DNA from: Dechloromonas sp. A34
GTDB lineage: Bacteria; Pseudomonadota; Gammaproteobacteria; Burkholderiales; Rhodocyclaceae
NCBI RefSeq assembly: GCF_026261605.1
Contig: NZ_CP102486.1
Span: 4,526,001-4,590,000, forward strand
Direction of reading: 5' to 3'
DNA: 64,000 nucleotides
Shown: in pieces, positions 55,588 to 64,000 of the stretch
Layout: each line of letters starts with the position of its first letter
Position numbering within the stretch: position 1 is the stretch's first letter
The notes under the pieces: model-generated
The model's input: only the letters and a program-made list of their open reading frames with translations
Database searches by the model: none
What the model was told of the DNA's origin: nothing
Translations under genes and position numbers: made by a program

Positions 55588-57959
55588 TCAGTGGCCGATG
55601 GCCGGGGCCTTGACCGGCCCCCGGCGCGGGAAAAGGGAATCGAGCTTGACGGCGAAGGCGGGCAGCACGGTGATCGCCATCAGCATGTTCACCATGAACA
55701 TGAAGGTGAGCAGGATGCCCATGTCGGCCTGGAACTTGAGGTCGGAGAAGGACCAGGTGGCGACGCCGACCGAGAGCGTGATGGCGGTGAAGATGGTGGC
55801 GATGCCGACTTCGCGCAGCGCGCCTTCGAGTGCCGCCTTCATCGCCTCGCCGCGGGCGAGATGGATGAGCAGGCGGTTATAGATGTAGAAGGCGTAATCG
55901 ACGCCGATTCCGGTAGCCAGCACCATCACCGGCAGGGTGGCGACGGTCAGGCCGATATCCAGGGTCTTCATGAACCAGTAGCCGAGGAAGGTGGCCAGGG
56001 TCAGCGGCACGCAGCAGGCGAGCATGGCCCGCCAGTCGCGGTAGGCGAGCAGCACCAGGATCATGATCGCGGCGTAGACGTAGAGCATCATCGGCAACTC
56101 GCGCTCTTCGACTTCCTCGTTGGTGGCGGCCAGCACGCCGATGTTGCCCGAAGCCAGGCGGACCTTGATGCCCAGGGCTGCCGGATCGTAAGCGTCGCGA
56201 AAATCCTTGACCGCCTGGATGGCCGGCTTGATGGTCGTTGCCTTGTGGTCGGCCAGGTAGATGTTGGCAGCCATCATCGTGCACGCCCGGTTGAACAGGC
56301 CGCCGGCTTCCGGCAGGTAGCCGACGGCGACCTGCAGTGCCTTGCTGTCGCGCGGCAGGGCGGTCATCTTCGGGTTGCCTTCGTTGAGGCCGGCATTGGC
56401 AAACTTGGCCAGCGCCGACAGCGAGGAGACCGAGAGCACGCCGGGCACCTGCGACATGTGCTGGGTGAACTGGTCCATGTAGTTCACCACTTCATAGTTG
56501 TTGCACGAGTCATTGGGGGTTTCGAAAACCACGGTCAGGGTGTCCATGCCGAGATCGAAGCGTTTGACGATATTGGCGATGTCGGTGTTGTAGCGTGAGT
56601 CCGGACGCAGCTCGGGGCGCCGGGCTGCAGCGCGCCGATGTGGCGGCCGTGGCTTTGCCAGACGGCAACACCGAAGAGCACGACGGCGACGGCCAGCACC
56701 AGGCGGGCATGGTTGATGTCGGCAATGAAGCCAAGGCGCTCGATGATCTTGCCCCGCTTGTTCTGCAGGTCTTCGAGGCGCAGGGCGTAGTCGCGCGAGA
56801 AGCGGAAATACGAGGCGGTGACCGGCAGCATGATGAGGTTGGTGACGATCTTGTAGCCGACGCCGATCGAGGCGGCGATGCCCAGTTCCCGGATCATCGG
56901 GATGGGAATGATGACCAGGGTGATGAAACCGACGAAGGCAGTTACCAGGGCCAGCGTGCCGGGAATGAACAGGCTGGAGAAGCTCTCGCGTGCCGCGCCC
57001 ATCGAGTCGGCGCCGTTGGCGACGGCCTTGGAGATGGCGTTGATCTGCTGCACGCCGTGCGAGACGCCGATGGCGAAGACCAGGAAGGGCACGAGTATGG
57101 CCAGCGGATCGAGGCCGAAGCCGAGCAGGGTCAGGGTGCCGAACTGCCAGACCACGGAGACCGAGGAGCAGACGATGGGCAGCATGGTGAGCAGCACCGA
57201 ACGGCAGTACCAATAGACGGCGAGCACCGTCAGCACCATGGCCAGTGCGAAGAAGATGGCAACGCCCTTGGCGCCATCGGCGATATCGCCGATCTGCTTG
57301 GCGAAACCGACGATCTCGATCTCGTGCTCCGGCGTTTCCAGCTTGCCGCGCACGTCCTTCTCGAGCTTGCCGGCGAGATCCAGGTAATCAAGCTTCTGAT
57401 GGGTGCTTGGGTCTTCCTCGAGCAGGTCGGCGACGATCATCGCCGCCGTGCCGTCATTGGCCACCAGGCTGCCGATGTAACCGCCACGGCCAACCCGGTC
57501 CTGGATGCGCGAGATTTTTTCGGCATCGAGGGCGTCGGGCGTCACGTTGCCGCCGATCACGTCCTCGGCCTGGAAGCCTTCCTCGGTCAGTTCATAGACC
57601 CGGGTATTCGGGGTCCACAGGGATTGCACCGAGCGCCGGTCGATACCCGGCAGGTAGAGCACGGCCTCGGTCACCTCATGCAGCTTCTTCAGCGATGCCG
57701 GCGTCCAGATGTCGCCCTGGGTGGCCCGCACGACGACCATGATGCGGTTCGAGCCGAAAAGCTGGGTCCGGTACTGGAAGAAGGTGTCGGTATATTCATG
57801 ACCGACGGGCAATTGTTTGTCGAACCCCGCCGACATGCGCAACTGCGCGGCGAGGAAGCCCATCAGCGCCGTGAAGATGACGAGGATCACCAGCGTGGGA
57901 AGCCGGAAGCGGAAGAAGAAATCTTCCAGACGCTTTACGAAAACAACAATGCCAGCCAT
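55588..57959 (-). CDS. RND/MMPL superfamily permease, frameshifted as read
   Basis: A large inner-membrane transporter related to hopanoid/lipid exporters of the MMPL type. After TM1 (about 18-38, LPTLVILVIFTALMGF) comes a periplasmic loop, then a bundle including VLTVLAVYWYCRSVLLTML, FGLDPLAILVPFLVFAIGVSHGVQQINAI; a second half repeats the pattern (FYIYNRLLIHLARGEA, ATIFTAITLSVGVATWSFSDLKF). The frame breaks near 56616: the first half ends in GALQPGAP and the second half (ELRPDSRYNTDIANIVKRF) is one frame over. Adding one G at 56614-56617 gives 790 residues. It has no adaptor or outer-membrane partner next to it. Confidence 0.85.
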
Positions 57960-58060
57960 GAAAACTTACCTCGAATCGGCTCCCCGCTAAGGCGGGAGCC
58001 ATGAATAGGGTGGTGGGCGACCCCGTCTCCGGGGAGCGGAAGTCGCCCGGGCGATGGGAA

Positions 58061-59838
58061 TCAGAAGGCGTACGACATGGTGGCCGAGGCGATATCGCGG
58101 TCGCGCATCAGGTTCAGGTTGCCGCCGCCGAAGAAGGCGCTGTAGCCGATGCCGAACTTCCACTGGTTGTGATAATCGAAGGTCACGCCCATGGCCAGGG
58201 CCTTGCGGCCCTCGACGAAGGGAATGGCGTTGGGGCTGGTGCCCTTGACGTCATGGTAGAAGTCGACAATCGGTGTCGCCGTCCAGCCCGAGCCGAAGAC
58301 ATTGGCGTAGGTCAGGCTGATTTCGGCGACGTAGCCCCACGAGGTCTTGTCCGGCATCGAGTAGTCGTTGAGCAGGTAGGGCACCTCGCCGTTGAGCTTC
58401 AGGCCGGGGTAATGGGTGACCGCGACCTCGGCGAGGAAGGCGCCGTCGGCCGCGCCGAGCGCCCGGGTCAACGCCGGCGGCAGGAAGGTGAAGGCCGTCA
58501 CGTGGCCCTGGAACTTCTTCTCGTTGGTGTAGCCGTTGGCCATGCCCTGCTGCGAGTAATTGTTGGTGATCGCCGCCAGGTTGTATTGCTGCTTCGACAT
58601 CGAACCCGCGAAAGCCGGCACGGTCGGGTCGATCGCCACGCTGTCGCGCGGCCGGTACGACAGCTCGGCCCCGAAGGCCCAGTCGCCCATCTTGGTGTTC
58701 GCCGAAACGCCGTACAGGTCCTTGTTCTCGCCGTATTGCTCGACCGCGACGATGCCGTTGAACAGGTTGGAGCCATCGGCTCTGACCTTGAAGCCGACGA
58801 AGGGCAGCTTGTCGTGGTAACGGATGTAGTAGGCGGCATATTCGGTGTCGGCGCCGGCCGGCTTGTAGCGCAGATTGACACCATACTGCCCGTTGGACTT
58901 CGCTTTCTGGCGCTCGACCGGAATCACGCCGCCGGCGGCATTGACGACATCCATGCTGCGGTCGCGCGTCGGATCGTAGTCGCCCACGCCGCCGAAGCTC
59001 GAGGGGATGAAGGCGCCGCGCCGGCCGCCCTTGCCGAGAAAATCGGCCGTGGACCAATAGCTGCCGGCCGGATCGAGCTTGAAGCTGTTCCAGGCGAACT
59101 GGTAATAGGCCTCGGTCGAGAAGCCGCCGCCCAGGCTGGTACTGATCGAGGCCATCGGCGCGGGAATCAGGATTTCCTTGACCTGGGTTCCCGGGACGTG
59201 GGCCTTGCGCATATCGAAGGCATGAATGGTATTGATGCCCCCGAAGATGAAGATGTCCTCGCCCCAGTTGATCACCTGGTTGCCGAACTTGACCTTTGCC
59301 GAGTTGTCACCGAGCTGGAAGTTCTTGGCGACCCACAGATCGAGCAGGGTGACGTCCATGCGCAAGGCCTGCTTGGCATCAGAATCGAGCGGTGTGCGGT
59401 CGGTGTGGATGGCGGCAAAATCCGACGACCAGGTGACCCGGCCCAGCGCCGCCCAGTTGCCGCGATCGAACAGGGACAGTTCGTGGGTGCCCTTGAGCAC
59501 CGCCGAGACGATGTCGCCCTTCTTGTAGTTGAGGTTGCCGTCGTCGATATTGGTGTAGTTGAAGTCCGGGTTGGCCGAGGCGCCCCGCCGGGGCCGTTCA
59601 CTCGTTCGCCCAGGGTGCCCGTCGTCGGCACGCTGCCGCCGTTGTCGTTGCCGATCATGCTGGTGTTGGGCGACTGCATGCGGCGCTGGACCCCGAATGA
59701 AACGGTGGAGTCGAGGCTGCCGCTGATGCCGTTGTCCATCTCGAACTTGAACGCCTGCGCCGGGCTGGCCATGCCCATGCCGATTGCGGCAATGGCAAGG
59801 GCCAGCCGGGTCCGGCGGATGATCACTGTCGTCTTCAT
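58061..59838 (-). CDS. DUF1302 family outer-membrane protein, frameshifted as read
   Basis: An exported DUF1302 protein; the family is predicted to be outer-membrane beta-barrels. Signal peptide about 1-29 (ALAIAAIGMGMASPAQA), then SGSLDSTVSFGVQRRMQ and a long run of aromatic-rich strands ending in FGIGYSAFFGG...ATMSYAF, with a C-terminal Phe as in outer-membrane proteins. The frame breaks near 59585: after VNGPGG the sequence NPDFNYTNIDDGNLNY is in the next frame. Adding one C at 59583-59586 restores 592 residues. It could admit or export the amine substrate or a hydrophobic product. Confidence 0.85.
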
Positions 59839-59870
59839 TGTTTTCCCCTCACGTTAGATGGTCGAAGCGA

Positions 59871-61241
59871 TCAGCGGTCGCCGGTCCGGCGCAACTCGTC
59901 GGACTCGAAGCGCTTGACGTCGATGCGGCCTTCGGAACCGGCCAGCCAGTCAGTCGGCTTGGCTTCCTGGGTGGAGTTCTCGGCCATGTAGCGATTCACC
60001 GTCAGATCCCAGGACATGAATTCCTGGCTGACGCAGGCGCCGAGTTCGACCGCCGGGTAGAGCGAACCTTCCATGACGCGCCAGAGCTTGCCCTGGGCGT
60101 CGTACTGGTCAGCGGCAAGGATCATCCAGGTGTCTTCATCGATATAGAACGTGCGCTTGGCGAACATGTGGCGCATGCCCTGCTTGACCGTGGCCTCGAC
60201 CTTCCAGACGCGGTGCAGCTCGTAGCGCATCAGGTCGCGCTTGGGAAACAGCCCTTCATAGACTTCCTTGACCGGGCGCTTGGCGACGAACTTGAAACTG
60301 TTGTACGGCACGTACATTTCCTGCTTGCCGACCAGCTTCCAGTCGTAGCGGTCCAGGGCCCCGGCGAACATCGGGTACTGGTCGGCGGTTTCGAGGTTCT
60401 CGTAACCCGGGATCGGATTGTCGTACTCGAAGGCTGGCAGGCGGCGGACTCGGCGCTGGCCGGGGAAATACATCCAGGCATCGTTGGACTTGCCGAGGAA
60501 GTAGTGGGCCAGAATGATTTCGCCGGTGCGCGAGGCCGGCGCCGTCGCCACGTTGAGCAGCTTCTGCTGCACGCCGCCGACGTCCTCGGGCGACTTGGCC
60601 TTGGCCGAGGCAAACGGCGTCATCACCCACTGATCCTGGGCCAGGCCGTAGAAAGTGCCGTCCGGGTTGATGAAATTGGTCTGGTAGTACTCGATGCGGC
60701 CTTCGCCCTGCCAGCGCAGGCGGTGGTTCCAGACCGCTTCGGCGCCGTTCTTGGGGATGGCGAAGGGAAAACCGCCGCCGACCGCCTTGTCGAGATTGTC
60801 CTTGCCGTCCGCAGTGAGCTTGGCCAGCGTCGCGTTGACCTTGGTCTGGCCATAGACCGAATCCGGGTAGCCGCAGCTGCGGTGGGTCGGATAGATGTCC
60901 ATGCGGTAGCCCTTGCGCGTCTTGATCAGTTCGATCTGGCCGGCCGAGAGCTTGTCCTTGTACTTGTCGACGTTGCTGGCATCGATCGAGTACAGGGGCT
61001 TGTCGGCGGCGAAGGGATCGACGCGGGCCTCGCCCAGCTTGTGCTTGCCCTTGGGGATGCCGCCTTCCCATTTCGGGATGCTGCCATCCTTGTTGCCGGC
61101 TTTTTCGGCACCGACCGGCGTCAGGTCCTTGCCCAGTTGGGCGGCTTCCTGATCACTGACGGCGGCGACGGCAACGCCGGAAAATCCGGCCAATCCCAGC
61201 ACCAAGGCCCCGATTGGCAATGCTCTGTTGGTTTTACCCAT
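59871..61241 (-). CDS. DUF1329 family exported protein
   Basis: A 456-residue DUF1329 protein; related ones resemble LolB/outer-membrane lipoprotein-like beta structures. Signal peptide about 1-26 (ALPIGALVLGLAGFSGVAVA). Conserved segments: LGKDLTPVGAEKAGNKDG, IPKWEGGIPKG, DEDTWMILAADQYDAQGKLWR. No lipobox Cys follows the signal, so it is probably periplasmic. It is paired with DUF1302, as is typical, and both are downstream of the dehydrogenase genes. Confidence 0.88.
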   Translation of the reverse strand: MGKTNRALPIGALVLGLAGFSGVAVAAVSDQEAAQLGKDLTPVGAEKAGNKDGSIPKWEGGIPKGKHKLGEARVDPFAADKPLYSIDASNVDKYKDKLSAGQIELIKTRKGYRMDIYPTHRSCGYPDSVYGQTKVNATLAKLTADGKDNLDKAVGGGFPFAIPKNGAEAVWNHRLRWQGEGRIEYYQTNFINPDGTFYGLAQDQWVMTPFASAKAKSPEDVGGVQQKLLNVATAPASRTGEIILAHYFLGKSNDAWMYFPGQRRVRRLPAFEYDNPIPGYENLETADQYPMFAGALDRYDWKLVGKQEMYVPYNSFKFVAKRPVKEVYEGLFPKRDLMRYELHRVWKVEATVKQGMRHMFAKRTFYIDEDTWMILAADQYDAQGKLWRVMEGSLYPAVELGACVSQEFMSWDLTVNRYMAENSTQEAKPTDWLAGSEGRIDVKRFESDELRRTGDR

Positions 61242-61295
61242 TTTTGATCCCCTTCTGACTGAATATATTTTTCAAACCGAAGACCGCCGACCGAC

Positions 61296-61730
61296 TCAGT
61301 CGATGGCAATTCCTTGCTCTTTCAAATGCTGCACAATTTCGGCCCGCCGTCCCGGCGCATCCGCAAGCGGATCATTTCGCAAGCGGGCAACCTCTTCCGT
61401 GCTGTAGGGCAGAGTGTTCGCAGGAACTTCCAGCGGACTGAACGTCTTCAGAAGCCAGTTCGCCAATTCCGCCGTATCCCTGTGGGAAAGGGAGGACTGC
61501 GAAGTACCCGGCACCTGGATCAGGAACTCCCGTCCGTCCTTCACCTTGAGAAAATGTCCCAGGGTGCCCCGCATGCTCGGCACCCCGGAACTCGGGCTAC
61601 CCGAACCATCCGGGCCATGACAGCCGGAACAATGCAGCATGTAGTTCATGCGCGGCGAACCGGCATCCGGGCCGGCCCAGGCCAGGCTTGCCGTCATGCC
61701 CAGCAGCGCGAGCGTCAAGACTTTTTGCAT
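61296..61730 (-). CDS. monoheme cytochrome c
   Basis: A 144-residue periplasmic c-type cytochrome. Signal peptide about 1-19 (LTLALLGMTASLAWA), heme motif C34-SG-C37-H38 (LHCSGCHGPDG). The rest is helical and ends KEQGIAID. It likely carries electrons from the amine dehydrogenase to the respiratory chain. The frame is open upstream, which merges it on paper with the preceding cytochrome; the AGGAGG Shine-Dalgarno and the signal peptide at the ATG at 61730 define the real start. Confidence 0.88.
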   Translation of the reverse strand: MQKVLTLALLGMTASLAWAGPDAGSPRMNYMLHCSGCHGPDGSGSPSSGVPSMRGTLGHFLKVKDGREFLIQVPGTSQSSLSHRDTAELANWLLKTFSPLEVPANTLPYSTEEVARLRNDPLADAPGRRAEIVQHLKEQGIAID

Positions 61731-61734
61731 CGCC

Positions 61735-62203
61735 CTAACCTCCTGTCGCCGCCGGCAGGCGGCCGCGTTGCTTGTGGGTTTCGTTCGGCGTACCGCCGCT
61801 TTGACGCACGCCGGCAACGAAGCCCGGGTCAGCCAGGTGAGGTCGGCAACACCATTGAATTCACGCAGCACGTAGCCGACCACACTGGCGATATCGGCAT
61901 CGGACAGCGCGGCGAACGACGGCATGTTGTTACCGAGGTAGCGCACGCCATCGACCGTTATGCTGCCGACCATGCCGGTGAGCGGCACCCGGGCCAGGTA
62001 GTTGCGGCCTTCCGGGCTGCCGGCGTGCCGCCCGACATTGCTCGCCAGTGGCGGCGCCACGCCGGGCGCCCCTGACCGTCAGGCTGATGACAGGCGACAC
62101 AATGGGTGGCATAAATGCCCGCTCCCGGCTTGCCTTGGGCATCCTGGGCAAGCAGCACGCTGGCGTGGAGCGTCAGCAGGCAGGTGGCGAACAACTGGCG
62201 CAT
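61735..62203 (-). CDS. cytochrome c, doubly frameshifted as read
   Basis: A c-type cytochrome with signal peptide (MRQLFATCLLTLHASVLLA) and heme motif CVACH (ATHCVACHQPDG). As read it breaks at the CCCC run 62069-62072 (after DGQG the sequence should continue APGVAPPLASNVG). It breaks again near 61836, after which the proper tail (ADPGFVAGVRQSGGTPNETH) is in another frame and ends at a TAG (61735). One missing base at each place restores 156 residues. It starts 5 bp after aauA. Probably the first electron acceptor or a partner of it; azurin is not encoded here. Confidence 0.75.
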
Positions 62204-62208
62204 CGGTC

Positions 62209-62742
62209 TTACCCCCGCGGCTCGCCAACACCGACGATGGCCGCCACCGTACAGTTGTACGTGTTGCTGGTATTGGCCATGCACCAGTTGATGTCGTTGT
62301 GCACCCCGAGGCGGTAGCCCGGACGCTCCCGTTCGTTGCGATTACAGAAACAGCGGCCACATTGGGCAACACCGCAACAGTCGTTGTAACTGATCAGGTA
62401 ATCCTTGCCATCATGCGGGTTGCGACAGGTACCGACCCAGGTCACCTTGGATATCTCGGTACCCGGCGGACAAGTCGTTACCGTGCCGCCACAGCAACTG
62501 CAGAGGAAACCGTCAAGAGCGCAGTGACGCCAATAATCGCAACTGGTTTCATCGTCAACATCCACCTTCTTTTTGCCTTCGGCCGCGTGGGCATTCGGGT
62601 TCATGCGGTCGAAGGGCAACACCGGCAGGATGAAGGCGGTACCGACAAAGAGCTTGCCAACCTTGACCAGGGCGCTACGGCGGGATGCCGACTGCGCTAC
62701 CTGGCGGGTCTTCTTCTCGAAGAAACTATCTAGCCATTTCAC
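62209..62742 (-). CDS. aauA: aromatic amine dehydrogenase small (beta) subunit, TTQ-bearing
   Basis: The catalytic subunit of a tryptophan tryptophylquinone (TTQ) amine dehydrogenase. It has a long leader with a twin-arginine motif (SRRSALVKVG, about 20-29), then DYWRHCALDGFLCSCCGG and SKVTWVGTC. The two TTQ tryptophans are W102 and W153, 51 apart, as in known enzymes. D77, D121 and T165 sit at the offsets of the residues used for TTQ formation and catalysis. Fourteen cysteines suggest a heavily disulfide-bonded fold. The segment HDGKDYLISYNDCCG and NDINWCMAN resembles the aromatic enzyme more than methylamine dehydrogenase. Periplasmic. Confidence 0.9.
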   Translation of the reverse strand: MKWLDSFFEKKTRQVAQSASRRSALVKVGKLFVGTAFILPVLPFDRMNPNAHAAEGKKKVDVDDETSCDYWRHCALDGFLCSCCGGTVTTCPPGTEISKVTWVGTCRNPHDGKDYLISYNDCCGVAQCGRCFCNRNERERPGYRLGVHNDINWCMANTSNTYNCTVAAIVGVGEPRG

Positions 62743-62769
62743 TTTTGAACTCCTTGCTGGTTATTCGGA

Positions 62770-63360
62770 TCAGGCACGCTGATCGATGAATTCCTGAATC
62801 GAGGCGACGCCGGCTTCCTTCGCAGCGAACAGGCTTTCCAGCTGCTCACGGGAATTCACCAGGCCCTTGCCGCGAATCCGGCCGTCTTCGCCGATCAGCA
62901 CGGCATAGGGCAGCTTGGAAATCCGGTAGGTCATGCCGAGGTCGTGGGAGAGGGCGTACTGGAAGCCTTTCAGATCGGCTTTCCGGTAGAACTCGGCGTG
63001 CTCGGGCAGGTCGCCATCGCTGGCCAGCGCCACATCGAGCCAGGACTTTTCGACGCCCTGGATCGACTTGAGGATGGGCAGCAGCTTCTTGCAGACCGGG
63101 CAGGTCGGCGACAGCCAGAAGATCAGCTGGCTGCGACCGGAATTGCCGCCAATCTGCATCTTGCCGCCACCGATCGAGTCGAGACTAAAGGCTGGTGCGA
63201 CTTCGCCGACTTTCGGGCCCTGATCCATCATCAGCGCCCCCATCGGCGCGACGCGTTCGTAGAGGATGCCGATCTGGCGGGCGAGAGCGAGGACGACCAC
63301 GACAAGGGCGAGCACGATGCCCCAGAGGAAGACGTTGGAAACGAGCAGAGCGTCATTCAT
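62770..63360 (-). CDS. aauD: amine dehydrogenase maturation protein (MauD/AauD), thioredoxin-like
   Basis: A 196-residue thioredoxin-fold protein anchored by an N-terminal TM helix (about 7-28, LVSNVFLWGIVLALVVVVLAL). Redox motif C87-PV-C90 (LSPTCPVCKKL). It is needed to make correct disulfides in the small subunit in methylamine and aromatic amine dehydrogenase systems. It lies between aauE (10 bp upstream) and aauA (27 bp downstream), the known E-D-A order. Confidence 0.9.
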   Translation of the reverse strand: MNDALLVSNVFLWGIVLALVVVVLALARQIGILYERVAPMGALMMDQGPKVGEVAPAFSLDSIGGGKMQIGGNSGRSQLIFWLSPTCPVCKKLLPILKSIQGVEKSWLDVALASDGDLPEHAEFYRKADLKGFQYALSHDLGMTYRISKLPYAVLIGEDGRIRGKGLVNSREQLESLFAAKEAGVASIQEFIDQRA

Positions 63361-63370
63361 GATTTTTCCT

Positions 63371-63924
63371 TTACTTGCGAACAGCCAGCGCCAGGGGAGC
63401 GTTGGTCATCAATTGATTGGCGGAGACATAGAGGCCGACCAGGGCGAGGACAGCGCCACCGACGGTGAAGTAATCAGCCCAGACCAGGGCGCGACCGGCA
63501 CTTTCCTGCACGGCGATGCCGATCAGCAGCATCAGCAGGACATTGCGGCCGACCAGCGCCCAGGACAGCGGCTGGCTGGAAAGACCGCCGCAGCCGCAGT
63601 CGATGCCGGCGTTGCCGCGCAGCAGGTTGATGGCAACGGCCGAGGTGACGACTACGAGCAGCAGCAGGGCCAGCCCCCGCCGAGCAGGCAGGTCTCCGGG
63701 AAGAGCAGCAGCACGCCCGCCGCCAGCTCAAGCAAGGGCAAGCCATGGGCAGCCACCGGCAGCAGGGCATCCGGCAACAGGCGGTAGTTTTCCACCGCGC
63801 CGGCGAAGACCACCGGATCACGCAGCTTCTGCAAGGCCCCGAAGAGCAGGACGATGGAGAGCGTTGCCCCGATGGCACGGGTCACGACCGGATCGAGGAA
63901 GAATGCGATGAGGATTTCCATCAT
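63371..63924 (-). CDS. aauE: MauE/AauE family membrane protein, frameshifted as read
   Basis: A polytopic inner-membrane protein required for maturation of TTQ amine dehydrogenases. It begins MMEILIAFFLDPVVTRAIGA, then VLLFGALQKLRDP, LLELAAGVLLLFPET, and later DCGCGGLSSQPLSW and ALALVGLYVSANQ in the restored frame. As read the frame breaks at the CCCCC run 63674-63678; one added C gives 184 residues ending LAVRK with a TAA at 63371. It overlaps the end of the large-subunit gene (ATGATG). Confidence 0.8.
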
Positions 63925-64000
63925 TGCACTTCCATTTGGGTAGGCGTATCACCGAAACCATTTGCCCCGCCAACCTTCTTCAATTTCCGGCCACCGTCGA
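63921..64000 (-). CDS. aauB: amine dehydrogenase large subunit, C-terminal end only (runs off window)
   Basis: The last 25 or so codons of a gene entering from the right: DGGRKLKKVGGANGFGD then TPTQMEVQ and TGA (63921-63923). The repeat-like end, a strand pattern with a conserved GD and MEVQ, fits the last blade of the TTQ enzyme beta-propeller subunit. The assignment rests mainly on position directly before aauE, where aauB/mauB belongs. Confidence 0.6.
   Translation of the reverse strand, partial: DGGRKLKKVGGANGFGDTPTQMEVQ

Overview
The window looks like a chromosomal segment of a GC-rich betaproteobacterium, most likely of the Rhodocyclales (Dechloromonas/Azonexus-like). I infer this from the yicC/gmk/rpoZ/spoT and rph/rdgB/hemW blocks, a PEP-CTERM protein, many PAS-type hybrid kinases and an aromatic-amine-dehydrogenase locus. 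Identifications come from reading motifs in the translated sequence; no database search was run.

Layout. 1-4705 (minus): spoT (partial), rpoZ, gmk and a hybrid histidine kinase. 4899-13466: an AT-richer genomic island of about 8.6 kb, integrated at the 3' end of yicC by a P4-type tyrosine integrase. The displaced yicC tail and its terminator lie at the left end; the island supplies a new tail and terminator at the right end. It carries an IS3-family element, a two-gene module (DUF2971 protein plus a large PD-(D/E)xK nuclease-like protein whose 3' end is cut by the IS), two small genes arranged like integron cassettes around an attC-like site, a MITE-like element inserted in that site, and a stand-alone integrase arm-domain protein. 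13455-18792: yicC, a Ser/Thr kinase/PP2C pair, rph, rdgB and hemW. 19084-24655: three signalling genes. 24722-34678: ychJ-rdgC, a PEP-CTERM protein, and a long minus-strand run argS-SPOR-dsbA-SDR-thiS-thiG-trmB, plus a DNA glycosylase and a diguanylate cyclase. 34935-48885: mainly housekeeping and repair genes (ubiB, a SNF2 helicase, pncC, two DEAD-box helicases, def) with small envelope proteins. 48971-50896: a TonB/TolA-like protein with a long tandem-repeat stalk. 51225-64000 (minus): a probable single operon beginning off-window with the aromatic amine dehydrogenase large subunit, then aauE, aauD, aauA, two cytochromes c, DUF1329, DUF1302, an RND/MMPL permease, a YCF48-like protein, an aldehyde dehydrogenase and an acyl-CoA synthetase. 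I read this as a periplasmic amine-oxidation system feeding aldehyde to acid to CoA-thioester conversion, with an envelope export/uptake module attached.

Caveat. At least seven genes (hybrid kinase, dsbA, acyl-CoA synthetase, RND permease, DUF1302, first cytochrome c, aauE) are interrupted by what look like single missing bases, nearly all in G/C homopolymers. The pattern looks like consensus error rather than gene decay. These genes are listed at full restored span as CDS, with the break position noted.
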